A stretch of 64,000 nt of DNA from Dendrolimus kikuchii (lineage: Eukaryota; Arthropoda; Insecta; Lepidoptera; Lasiocampidae), in contig CM034402.1 in NCBI GenBank assembly GCA_019925095.2, positions 4,847,501 to 4,911,500 on the forward strand, in the 5' to 3' direction. Of this stretch, positions 32,741 to 42,708 are shown piece after piece. How positions within the stretch are numbered: position 1 is the first letter of the stretch; each line of letters opens with the position of its first letter. The position numbers were made by a program, and so were the translations under genes. The notes under the pieces are model-generated. The model was given only the letters and a program-made list of their open reading frames with translations. It was not told the origin of the DNA and did not search any database.

Positions 32741-33035
32741 TAGTGGTAGCGTAATGGCTAGCGCACGCGTCCCAGACCCATAGGGCGTGGGTTCGATCCT
32801 GGCCGGAACGCATGCACCACTTAGGCAGTATTCTGACCTAATGTGCGTATTGTTACAATTACCACGTGCTAACAACGGTGAAGAAAAATATCGTGATACA
32901 ACCTGCAGATCGAGGTAACCGATGTGTCAAACCTGCCAAGCCGCCTTAGACAAGCGCGGCGGGTATACTGTCTGTGCCCCAGTAATGGGACACCCTAGCC
33001 CAGCAGTGGGACATTCATGGGCTGTTATTACCTTT
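32741..33035 (+). repeat. S1 tRNA-derived SINE, most complete copy
   Basis: A-box-like TAGCGTAATGG near 32747 and B box GGGTTCGATCC near 32790. The body matches 3057-3300 and continues to CAGCAGTGGGACATTCATGG and GCTGTTATTACC with a T-rich end. The final block is a tail I associate with lepidopteran LINEs. Confidence 0.8.
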
Positions 33036-34684
33036 TTTTATTACAACAAAGTAGAAAATAGTTCAAAAGCAATATAACTTTAATAATTATACTAAACTTG
33101 ACAAACTTAAAGTAGAATATTCTTCGTTCAAAAAGTTCGCTATAGATTTGTGTGGTGTCTAAGGTCATATTGAGAAAATGACAAAAAGAGGACGAATATA
33201 AGTTAATCATGGTGCGTCATATTGCTCTCTTTATTTCTGCTTCTTAACTTCTTCTTTCGGCAGTCGACTAATTTTTTCTTTTAATCATCTCTAAAAACAT
33301 TTTTTTTTGTTATATTTTGGTAGACAGGTAATTATAAATATAAGGGTAAGTCAGGGTACGCACTTAAGACTAAGACTTAAAAATAACTTCAATCATATTG
33401 CTGTTAAATAGACATGTTTCATTGTCAACTATTCTACTGTTGTAAAAAAATGTAACTTACATAGACAGACGGGTAGAAACGTGAAAATTTAATAAGGGTT
33501 CCGTTTGTAGTAGCTTTAATAAAATACGTTTAAAGTACTTCAATTTCCTTACTTTTTCTGCTTTTACAAGTATTATGAATTTTAGCGAATGTTACATTAA
33601 GTCTAAATTATACAGCTCATTTTAGTCATTCAATTTTGACATATGTGGGGCAAAATCATCTAAAAACATAATCGTATAAACACAACATTGACGTTTTTAA
33701 TTGTCTAAAAAAGAAATAATGAGTTTTATGTCAGCTTAAATAAGCAGTTAAAAAAATCACTTATTAAAAATATTGCAACATATATTGTAAAATTGAAAGT
33801 TCGTAGAGAACTTTCAGCGTTGATTTTGCCAATATCATAGTGCTGAGAAAAAATGCTAGGTGCATATAGTATATATAAAATAAGGAGGGAGCACCAAAAT
33901 GTTTAGTAGGTTGAGAGCCTTTTCTGAGAGCCTATGGACAACAAAAAACACATAGTATTAGGGTAGCTCGACTATAAATAAATGTTATTCCTTTTTACAA
34001 ATTTAGATACTATATCGATATATTGGCTATCTACTAGGTAATAAGGAAGTTAACATTGACAGGGTGGACGTCTTTGGGTAAAATGGAGTATTTTATATAA
34101 TATAAAATAAGAATTTTATTTATATATGTTATTTTATAAATAGAATAAGGATTTTAGGACTTCTATAGTCTTATATCATCTAAGGTCTATTCGTTTAATA
34201 CAATGGGTGAATTTATGTTAACGAACTATCACACTCAAATCTGTCACTGTCACAACAATCTAAATATTGACAGTGACAAGCACGTTCCGTTCTATTACAT
34301 CTTTTCTTTTTTTTTACTATTGTTGTCAAAATGTTTACGAAACCCAAAAAAGCCAGAATAAAAACTTAAATAAATTAATACACACTTCATACAATGTTTC
34401 AACCTCACTATAAATTCGTATAAGTAATTTACATCGGGATTAGTGTCAACAGTTGTGAAACAATATTTTAACCGATTCCGCAACGCCAGTCCGCGTGGAA
34501 TTTTCAATTATGTAGATTCGGTATTATCGGGATGCTGCACATTAATTCAGTATTTAATCACGTTTGTTTTGGACGTTAATATTGCAGTTGTAAATCATTT
34601 TAATCAGATTATTATACTTTTTAGGCCTTTGTAGGTATTTTGTTAAAAATGTAACGTAGTGTTATCTTAAATTTTTGCGACTAG
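33036..34684. other. Long AT-rich stretch without recognised TE
   Basis: About 1.6 kb with no repeat family identified. It contains an 11-bp inverted repeat TGTCACTGTCA / TGACAGTGACA at 34242-34252 and 34268-34278. No coding motif. Together with 38370-39119 this is a candidate for unique host sequence. Confidence 0.3.
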
Positions 34685-34772
34685 TAAATATAATTAATAA
34701 CAATGTTTTAACGGTTTTAAAATTTATTTTGACATTTCGGCCATTTTTTATTTGTTTTCCGTGATCACGGTT
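34685..34772 (-). repeat. P element 3' end, inverted piece
   Basis: AACGGTTTTAAAATTTATT, TTCGGCC and TTTCCGTGATCACGG read as a P terminus on the minus strand. It faces the plus-strand P piece at 35548-35625, and LINE fragments lie between them. Confidence 0.5.
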
Positions 34773-34774
34773 AT

Positions 34775-35180
34775 TACTTTACGTCGACGATCCCGCAACG
34801 GCAGTGGGTAGGACTGGTCCACAAATATAACGGGCTATAGAGCGAGCTATGTTGGGTGTTTCTCTATGGATAGAGTTAGAAATGAGGATATTTGTAAGAG
34901 AAACAAGGTAACCGACATAGGTCGCAAAATTAGCTAGTTGAAAGGGCAGCGGGCCGGTCACATTTATCGCAGAACCGATGGTCGATAGAGCATACGAGTC
35001 CTGGAGTGGAGACCGCGTCTCTGTAAATGTAGTGTCGGAAGCCCTTCAGCCCGATGGACTGACAACCTGTACAAGGTCGCCGGTAGGCGCTGGATGGGGA
35101 AGGCAGAGGACCCTGATGAGTAGAGCCAACTTGGGGAGGCTTACGTCCAGCAGTGGACGGTTATTGGCTGACGACGATCA
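34775..35180 (+). pseudogene. RTE-type LINE C-terminal fragment
   Basis: The plus strand carries, with stops and frame breaks, GCTATAGAGCGAGC, ATAGAGTTAGAAATGAGGA and ACCGACATAGGTCGC. These correspond to the RAIERAM..., IRNEDIRKRT and TDIA segments of RTE polyproteins. It closes with CCAACTTGGGGAGGCTTACG and GACGACGATCACGG. The minus-strand relative is 54770-55130. Confidence 0.6.
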
Positions 35181-35224
35181 CGGCTACTGAAATGAATATG
35201 TTCCGGTGATTGTGTGGAAATACG

Positions 35225-35545
35225 CCGAAGGATCGCGTCAGGAACTCATGTCCGTGACGTTGAAGACAAACTGCAAAAAAGTCGCCTACGCTGGTAAGCC
35301 CACATTTTACGGAAACCGGCTAGTTGCGCGGCGAACAAATGTCTAGCCATGGCTCTTCCGCCAGATCCCGATCGTAGGGGTAGACCCAAGAAATGCTGGC
35401 TTGACGTTGTGTAGGATGACGTACCAATAGACTCAATACCAGACATGCTGAAGACCGCGCGAAAGAGATAAGAAACAATAGGAATGCGAACCTTGGGTGT
35501 TCGAGCGATCGCTCCGAGCACAACCAGGATTGATGACGATGATGA
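35225..35545 (+). pseudogene. LINE C-terminal fragment with GAT-rich tail, longer copy
   Basis: Translated blocks with stops: a VEDKLQKSRLRW-like helix, then DRRGRPKKCWLDVV, ending in a GATGACGATGATGAT tail. It parallels 25935-26120. The tail runs straight into the P piece that follows (shared GATCACGG). Confidence 0.5.
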
Positions 35546-35547
35546 TC

Positions 35548-35625
35548 ACGGCGAAAAGTAACCAAAACGTCGAAATAAAAATCATATAAAATACCGTGCT
35601 CAAAACCGTTAAAGCGGAGTGTTAA
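35548..35625 (+). repeat. P element 3' terminus
   Basis: GATCACGGCGAAAAGTAACC, then AAAACGTCGAAATAA, then TCAAAACCGTTAAAGCGGAG, collinear with the end of other P copies. Degraded. Confidence 0.5.
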
Positions 35626-35702
35626 TTAAATGTAACTTATATACAATCGTTTTATCCTTCTTTATGTCTACTTATGACACAGTCACATAGCATATAGTTC
35701 CA

Positions 35703-36088
35703 TTCTACGTGCACCGGAACACAAACCAACTTGATTGATATTTTCTTCTTTTTATTTTACTTCCCATCCATTTTAATATTATACAAAATTATTAGAGCTA
35801 GGCATGTTTGCTGAAGAGTTTCTTGTGCCGCTTCTTCTCTTTAAGCCACAACATATTGTAAAGCGGTGGTAAATTAGATTAGACTCCTATAGAGTAAATA
35901 ATAACCATAAACAAAATTAAAACTAAATAATTGAAATGAACAAGTTGGCGGTAGGCTAAATAAAACTTTAGCAATGCTCATTGACACTTGACATCTTTGT
36001 GTTCCATGATCACGGCTACTGAAATCGGAATAATAAAAATGAAATAAATTACCGCGCTTAAAACCATTAAAACGTAGTTTTATTATGT
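35703..36088 (+). mobile_element. Penelope-like element 3' region
   Basis: It begins GTGCACCGGAACACAAACC and ends TTAAAACGTAGTTTTATTATG. The segment between CACGGCTACTGAAA and TCGGAATAA lost the second half of the hammerhead-like hairpin, so the motif is not functional here. Confidence 0.65.
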
Positions 36089-36391
36089 TCCATTTTATTT
36101 TAATAGTTGTCAATCTGCGATGCCGCAGCTTTAGGTTCTATGTAGGCACTTGTTTTACAATCAGTTAAACTCATCAAATCTGATCCAGGCTGAACATTAA
36201 TTGACATGGACTCCCCTTTGGCATCCCCTATCCCCCTTTTGCAAATACAAGTCGATTTTGAATCGGCTCCTACGTATCATGCCGATGTTCTCAGTAATGA
36301 ACTAAACATTCACCCGCATGCAGTTCGAATTGTTGACGCAAGCCTCTGCAGACTGACGTCCTATGAAGAGGTGTTAATGAAATATTTTGTG

Positions 36392-36826
36392 CAGTGCCGT
36401 AAATAGGGCGGTGCCACCGGTACTCAGGCACAGGGCGTAGACTCTGGGGGGCGCAAGAATGGCCAGACCAGGCAGGACTTTTATATTTTTGGTTTGCTCC
36501 TGATAAATTACCATCGCGGCCCTAGTGCTCGATTCCAACACATACGTACCTACATGTCAGTATCATCAAAAACGTCTGTTAAATTAGAGAAAACATCGAG
36601 CTCATATTTTTGTTCTAGTTCTTAAAAAAAAATAGATTTTTCTTCCAAAATATTAGATAATTGGTCCACGAACATCAAGGTCCTTGTGCGTTATTTTATC
36701 ACCCTGAATGAAATGAAGTAGGGTTATACATAGCATTGCTCTAGCTAAGGTACCTATGATATCTTAAAAAAACGACGCAGTTATAGAAGCTCGCATAGGG
36801 CGCATAAAAGGCTATTTACGGTACTG
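36392..36826. mobile_element. hAT-like MITE, 435 bp, with 8-bp target duplication
   Basis: The terminal inverted repeats are CAGTGCCGTAAATAG (36392-36406) and its near-complement CTATTTACGGTACTG (36812-36826), with one mismatch. Flanking octamers are ATTTTGTG (36384-36391) and GTTTTGTG (36827-36834), with one mismatch. CAGTG-type ends and an 8-bp duplication are hallmarks of hAT transposons. No transposase ORF is present, so it is non-autonomous. Confidence 0.8.
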
Positions 36827-36834
36827 GTTTTGTG

Positions 36835-37289
36835 TTATATATGCATATATGAAGGTGAATCTTTCAAGTAGGCCTTCAAATCCTAATCTAAGGAAAGAGA
36901 TATAAAAACACTCAATGGAGTTTTGAGGCCAATTTTGACTAGAACCAAAATGGTATCATTAGATTTTGGAAAAATCAATGACTCTTGTCAGGAACAATAA
37001 TCAATTTCTGTGGAATAATATCAAACGGTAAGCTAAACTAACGCGAAATAAAAAAAAGATTACATATTACGATTCTCCATTAGCTATCAACAAATTAATT
37101 ATTTTACGTTATGAAATTAACACAGTTATCCGACTATGAGTGCGCCTATTAGTATTATTTGCCCAATTTTCGAAGTATAAACAGCGTTATCAACTAACAG
37201 AAAATTATAAAGAGCAATCAACGAAATTAACCGACAATCCCCAATAATTTTAACACAATAATGAAGCACTCAGTACAGTATATGTATGA
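36835..37289. other. Unassigned AT-rich sequence
   Basis: Nothing recognised until the Helitron-like sequence near 37290. Confidence 0.3.
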
Positions 37290-37824
37290 CTATGCAGAAC
37301 ACAACATTATTTACAAAAAGTGTCACGTCAGCATATGTCTAACTATTATAGTTACTAGTTAGACATATGCTGTTGAATGAAAGCTACATACATACATACA
37401 TAACTTCACGCCAGTTCCCTTGCGGGATAGGCACGAACAACAGAGCGCCAGTTAGGCTTATTCTTACACACCTCACTTGCTTCTTTGACATTCATAGTTC
37501 CTGTCATGCACGCTCGTCTGTTCTTAAGGTTCCTGACATCACCTTCGGCTAGTACGCGATCAATTTGATCATGGAAGGTATGTCGTGGCCTTCCACGACT
37601 TCTGCATCCATCCACTTTTGCATTGTATATCTATTTAGTCATTCTTTCATCATGCATTCTTTCCACATGCCCGAACCACCGGAGCATTCCTTTCCTTACC
37701 TTCACCTCGATACTCTCTTTCAAACCAACTCTCTTTCTTACTTGTGTCAATGAAAGCTGTGATTAATAATAAGTATTTTTTAATTTTTTTCTGATGCCCA
37801 GCGAAGTGGGCACGGGTCAGCTAG
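37290..37824 (+). mobile_element. Helitron 3' end, interrupted by a B insertion
   Basis: It ends with a hairpin (TGCCCA at 37795-37800, TGGGCA at 37807-37812), eight bases, then CTAG at 37821-37824 followed by T: the classic Helitron 3' terminus. Sequence near 37290-37370 resembles internal sequence of the Helitron at 39120 (39395-39465). A 17-bp inverted repeat lies at 37329-37345 and 37356-37372. The exact 5' end is not found. Confidence 0.65.
37386..37748 (-). mobile_element. B-family LINE fragment (363 bp) with 10-bp target duplication
   Basis: The duplication AATGAAAGCT is at 37376-37385 and 37749-37758. Minus strand; the reading frame for the C-terminal tail is partly open (37615-37406). 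It lies inside the Helitron copy, so B moved after that Helitron. Confidence 0.87.
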
Positions 37825-38056
37825 TTTTTAACAAATTTGAAAATTAAACTGCGTCAGAAAAAACTGGTCAAGTTCTCAGCAGGCATTCCCTTCATATTTA
37901 GATTTAAATCGTTTAATTTTTAAATAACACAGTATAATTTACTTACAGAAAAATACGCTAACGCAAGCTTAGAAAAAGTCATCGAATATATATATAGTAC
38001 ATGATTCTTGCCTACCTGGGTACGATATTTATTATCGTGACATTCTCATTCGACAG

Positions 38057-38369
38057 TTTTTTTTTTATTGCAGGAGATCAGCAGACAGGCAGACGGCCCA
38101 CTTGATGGAAAGCGGTTACCATCGCCTATGGACATTTGCAACAGCAAAGTTGCTACAAATGCGCTGCTGCTCTTTTAAGGGAGACTGGAACCTGGTCACT
38201 AATGCCGGAACACAACTCAAGGTTGTTATGGCGACATACTTTAGACCAGGGGTGGTAGCCATTCAGTCGGGCAAATGCCCTACCACCTGGCTGTGGGTTG
38301 TTTTGTCGCCTCTTACGACAGGCCGCCCGGCCGCAGGAAATTGTATTCTTTCTCCGTTCCTGCACGGAT
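38057..38369 (-). mobile_element. Full-length family A copy
   Basis: T run from 38057, ATCCG terminus at 38369. Among the least diverged copies. No clear target duplication. Confidence 0.87.
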
Positions 38370-39119
38370 TAAATGTGTTTTACACATAAGTCGTTCGCAC
38401 ACGTCGATTAGACAAATGCGGCGGAGTGGTTTGTTACAAGGGAAGTGCCTTGAGTCAGTGCTCTAACTGTCTTGTCTGCTTAATAAAACGTCTCTCGTTG
38501 TCTGGTCTAGTTTGACTTGGACTGTTGTGAAGAAGAAATGACTCACCAATGAACTGTTAAATTCAGTTCGGCATTGAATGCCTGCCTTTCTGTGTTGATT
38601 ATCAGTGGAATTAACTCTGATCTAAATGACTGTTTATGGTTATTAGCCCTAAATTAAAACACTTAATTACTAGACTTTCGTGCATATTAGCTAAGTTTCA
38701 ATATTCTAATTAACAAACTATTTTGTACATTATGTATTTAGTAGTGTTATTGTACATTTTAAATAATAATCTTCCGTTCTTTTTGTTTCAGGTAAGTTTA
38801 TAGTCCACAACAAGGGATGCTGTATCATCAATTGCGGTATAAGTATTACTAAAATAACTAATTAATCAATATAATTATGCACCTAGTGTGTAGTATCATA
38901 CATTATTCTTCGCACAACCAATGGTGTACTGAGAGCGAGTGACAACCTTACGCTCCACTACGACGTGTTACTCTAGGTGCACTATAATGTCGATTGAACA
39001 CAGTGTTTTATGTTAAATACTGTATTAAATTGTGTGATTGCAAAATCCAATTAATACTTTATTTGTATAGTTTTCAAAATGTATTGTTTATATGTGTATC
39101 TAAAATTTATTTCTATAAA
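38370..39119 (+). other. Apparently unique sequence containing a splice-type motif
   Basis: About 750 bases with no recognised repeat, sitting between an A copy and a Helitron. It holds the candidate recursive splice site described separately. No coding exon is evident. Confidence 0.35.
38771..38797 (+). promoter_or_regulatory. Candidate recursive splice site
   Basis: A pyrimidine-rich tract (CTTCCGTTCTTTTTGTTTCAG, 38771-38791) is joined directly to a consensus 5' donor GTAAGT (38792-38797). A zero-length exon of this kind lets a very long intron be removed in steps. Possible branch sequence TTCTAATTAAC lies about 80 bases upstream. The neighbourhood is free of recognised TEs. A chance match cannot be excluded. 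Confidence 0.4.
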
Positions 39120-39891
39120 TCTATACTAATATTATAAAGCTGAAGAGTTTGTTTGTTTGTTTAAACGCGCTAATGTCAGGAACCGCGGGTTCGATTTGAA
39201 AAATTCTTTCAGTGTTGAATAGTACATTTATTGAGGAAGGCTATAGGCTATATTATATTTTCAAAAAAATTAGGGATCCTTACTAAAAGTCCAATAATGT
39301 AACCCAAGGTGTAAAAAAATGACCCGAAAAAATCCTTACACGGCGTGCGCTGCGAAAACTTTTGATTATAGAACAAAACAATGTACTATCATTTTGCAGA
39401 ACATATAATTGTCTACAAAAAATATTGCGTAACCATATATCTAACTATTGTAGTTATCTCACAATAAGTGTTTTCTTTTATTTTTTTAATAATTAAAATG
39501 CCGTCGCTGGAAAAACTCTTTATTTTGCACCTTAGTATTAATCCTTATCAAAATAAATTACTCCACATTCAAGACGAATTCAATACCTTTCTAGAACTTT
39601 TTGAATTATTCAATTCGGACGTTTTATTCAAAAGATATCGCGATATTTAAAATGTAAGTAATAGTGTTGCAGCCAAAAATACTAATATTGTTTGATTGAA
39701 CGCGCTAATCACAGGAAGTACTGGTCTAGTTTGAAAAATTATTTCAGTGTTGGATAGCCCATTTATCGGGGAAGGCTATAGGCTATATATCATCACGCTA
39801 AGACCAATAGGAGCGGAGCACCAATGAAGAATGTTTCAAAATCGTTTCTTTTTAACTATTCCACGCGGACGAAGTCGCGGGCAGAAGCTAG
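39120..39891 (+). mobile_element. Helitron, 772 bp, non-autonomous
   Basis: It starts TCTATACTAATATTATAAAG at 39120 after an A, and ends with a GC-rich hairpin (CGCGGAC GAA GTCGCG, 39864-39879) and CTAG at 39888-39891 before a T. These are the expected A^T insertion context and termini. Repeated internal blocks (AACGCGCTAAT, GGCTATAGGCTATAT) occur twice, near 39166/39240 and 39699/39775, suggesting an internal duplication or one copy inside another. No Rep/helicase ORF. Confidence 0.75.
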
Positions 39892-40705
39892 TAATCTTAT
39901 AATTGTATTATTTATTATTCGAAAGTAGGAGGTATATTTAGACAGTCGGGGGAGATATTTCTTATAGGGGACAAAACCATACAACAAATATAAAGTTGTT
40001 TTGTTATTTTAGTTATTCATGTTTAAGTTACATTATGAATGGTAATGAGAATTTTTATGTATGTTTGGATCATTTATGATTCGATATTCACATAATGCTG
40101 AATTACTAGCCTCATTGCCGTGAATGTTGTGTATATTTTTTTCAAATAGTTTTTTTTTTTATAAAATACTTGTTTTTATGTTTTACATATATATCCTGTT
40201 AGTTTAATGTTCATTCATTCTCGGCAATAAATATTTCATTCTTTCTGCCAAAACTTTTTAAATGACATTTTTCATTACTACTTTGTAATTTGGATTATTA
40301 TTCAATGGTTGTGTTCTTGTTCAAAGTTCATTCAACGTCTTATTAATTTAAACATATTTTTTAAACTTAAATTAGGCATATTTGTTAGTCCTAATTAGGT
40401 CCTTTTAAATTTCATGACATTTAAGAAATTGAAAAGAAGCTAATTATTACTGATTTAAATGTAAAAAATGTTTTTAAATAATAAGAATCTCATTAAAAGT
40501 TTTAATTGATTCTATAAATACAAGAAGGGATTGGTGATATCAACCGTGAATGCAGTGTTAGGCACGTTACACATGATGCCGTTCAGTGTTCAATCTCATT
40601 TTAGTCTCGGTCCGATCAAATCTCGCTGCGTGTACACTCTTACTAGTTTATATTGCTTCAGTCAGATTCAGATTGGATCTAGAGCGATACGACAGTGAGA
40701 ATTCT
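39892..40705. other. Unassigned AT-rich sequence
   Basis: No repeat family or coding motif recognised. T-rich near 40137-40165. Confidence 0.3.
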
Positions 40706-40870
40706 CCGATTTTTTTTTATTGCGTGCCACCACCAACTGATGCCACCTGATGGAAAGCGGTTACCATCGCCTATAGACATTTGTAACACCAGAGGTACTA
40801 CCAATGCGCTGCCGCTCTCTAAAGAGTGACTGGAACCTGGCCACTAATGCCAGAACACAACTCAAAGTTG

Positions 40871-41498
40871 AACACACTCTGGATAAACCCAACCACTACA
40901 TCAGATTCGATAACCCACAAATCCTTGCGAAAGAGAATCGTTTCATACCTAGAATGATGCGTGAGGCTATTGAAATCAAAAAACACCCAAATTTCAATAG
41001 AGAAGATGGTTGGCAAGTACCACCTGTTTGGGATCCAATTATCAAAACTATTAAGACTCAAACCCAGCAAAAACCAGCTGCCAGACCTCAAGACACTGTG
41101 AGCTCTTTCTGCGTACAACGGAACACAAACCAACTTGACTGATAATTACTTTTATTTTTCTTTCCACCCATTTTAATATTATATAAAATTATTAGAGCTA
41201 GGCATGTTTGCTGAAGAATTTCTTGCAGCGCTTCTTCTCTTCAAGCCATAACATGTTGCGAAGCGGTAGTAAATTAGATTAGGCTCCCATAGAGTAAAGA
41301 ATAACCATAAATAAAATTAAAATTAAATAATTAAAATTAATAAGTTGGCGGTAGGCTAAATAAAACTTTAACAATACTCGTTGACACTTGACATCTTTGT
41401 CTTCCGTGATCACGGCCACTGAAAACTGGCCGAAACGTCGGAAGAACCAAAATCAAATAAAATTACCGCGCTTAAAACCGTTAAAACGTAGTTTTATT
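40871..41498 (+). mobile_element. Penelope-like element insertion with 14-bp target duplication
   Basis: ACAACTCAAAGTTG (40857-40870) and ACAACTCAAGGTTG (41499-41512) flank the insertion, with one mismatch. The plus strand starts inside the endonuclease C-terminus (from EHTLDKPNHY at about 40869, REAIEIKKHPNFNRED at about 40963-41010), stops near 41142, then has the full 3' UTR. 5' truncation and a >10-bp duplication fit target-primed reverse transcription by a PLE. Confidence 0.82.
41402..41443 (+). ncRNA. Hammerhead-like structured motif in a P element
   Basis: TTCC, GTGATCA, C, then a stem II hairpin GGCCACT / ACTGGCC with GAAA loop (one mismatch), GAAA, CGTC and GGAA. Stem I (TTCC/GGAA) is intact. 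The core has G and C where a canonical hammerhead has C3 and G8. Confidence 0.4.
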
Positions 41499-41973
41499 AC
41501 AACTCAAGGTTGTTATGGCGACATGCTCTAGACCAATGGTGGTAGCCATCCAGATGGGCAAATACCTTACAACCTGGCTGTTGGTTTTGTCACCTCTTGC
41601 GAATTCGATTCTTTCGTGTTTAAGAATATCTGACCGGACCGGCAACGAACCGGGCCCGGAGCGAGATTGAATCGTGAACGGCATCATAATGTGTATCGAG
41701 CCTTATTCTTGTTCCATACTTGTATATTAAAAGCAAACACTTAATGCTTTTCGACACATACGAAGACCCACATCTTTAAGTAATGACTAAGCAACCCAGA
41801 CCTCATTTTTACAGCTATATTACAGCGCGAAATATATAATACACACACGTGCCTTCGCCCGTGTCAATACCGCGTTACGTACAATATTTTACGACATCTG
41901 AGCAACGGTGGCTCAACTTTATGGTCGTAACGTCAGTTTAGAATTTACTGTTGAACCCCAAAACCGGTACATT

Positions 41974-42230
41974 TAAACTATATTTAATAGCCTTACTTGT
42001 TTTTGATAGGTTCCAAGGTACTTAGATCTGGATGATTAGTTTTCAGTCGTATTTTTTTTTTACCTAACTTGTAATAAATATTTCTGTCTTCGTCCACGTC
42101 GGACGGAGCTAATTTATATTCAATTTAAATTCAAAAGTTTTTATTCAAAATAAATTCTACTGGAGAACACTCTTTGAACGTCATATATATATATAAGTTA
42201 AAATTTAATTTTACTTCCTATTCTTGACTA

Positions 42231-42245
<15 letters not shown>
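41974..42245 (+). repeat. Direct repeat, left copy (272 bp)
   Basis: Near-identical to 45257-45528: two substitutions seen by eye (TCTACTGG/TCCACTGG and CATATAT/CATACAT). It ends in an AT run. A diverged relative at 19150 shows that this is interspersed repeat sequence. Confidence 0.85.

Positions 42246-42293
<48 letters not shown>
42231..42293. repeat. (AT)n microsatellite
   Basis: About 30 uninterrupted AT units between the left direct repeat and the gypsy element. The corresponding run after the right direct repeat is only ~6 units. Confidence 0.95.
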
Positions 42294-42297
<4 letters not shown>

Positions 42298-42474
42298 GGT
42301 TTTGTTTGAAGAAAAGCAAAACAAACTTCCTTAGAACAGTCTTACATCGTTTATTCATAGACTACCTCTTCTCACTATATTTTGACACTGACATTTACAA
42401 TATCAGGTTTATAAATTTAAAAAACATAATGTGTGGCCTGGCTACCGAGTCGGAATGCGTCTTCGAATCCCACA
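42294..42474 (-). repeat. Probable 3' LTR of the gypsy element
   Basis: On the minus strand it starts TGTGGGATTCG and ends AAAACCCACA, with TG/CA ends and 6-bp inverted termini. The pol stop codon (42488-42490) lies 13 bases before it. With no second copy it cannot be confirmed. Confidence 0.5.
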
Positions 42475-42708
42475 CGGCTATCCTGCATTATTCATCTGAC
42501 CCAGATGAATGTGATACTTCATCTTCATCGCCATTGGACCAGGGTTTCATCAAATCTGCTGAACTGGTGGTATTCATAGGTCCTTCACCATTGCTAATTT
42601 TCCTTACAACGTATCTGTCATTTTTCTTCTTCTCTATAATTTTATATGGTCCTAAATATTTCGGGTTTAACTTATATCCTTGTACAAATTGTGTTCTCTT
42701 AATCGCAA

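Larger units (their letters stand above)
40706..41635 (-). repeat. Family A copy split by a P insertion
   Basis: The tail half lies at 40706-40870, the 5' half at 41499-41635. They are collinear with an intact A element when 40871-41498 and one copy of the duplication are removed. The 5' terminus is lost into GC-rich sequence near 41635. Confidence 0.75.

Noticed and set aside
34242..34278. 11-bp inverted repeat as an operator or TE end
   Set aside because: Short arms, 15-base loop, no duplication or second copy; chance is plausible.
42231..42293. (AT)n run as a functional element
   Set aside because: Microsatellites of this type are common next to insertions; nothing indicates function beyond possible assembly trouble.
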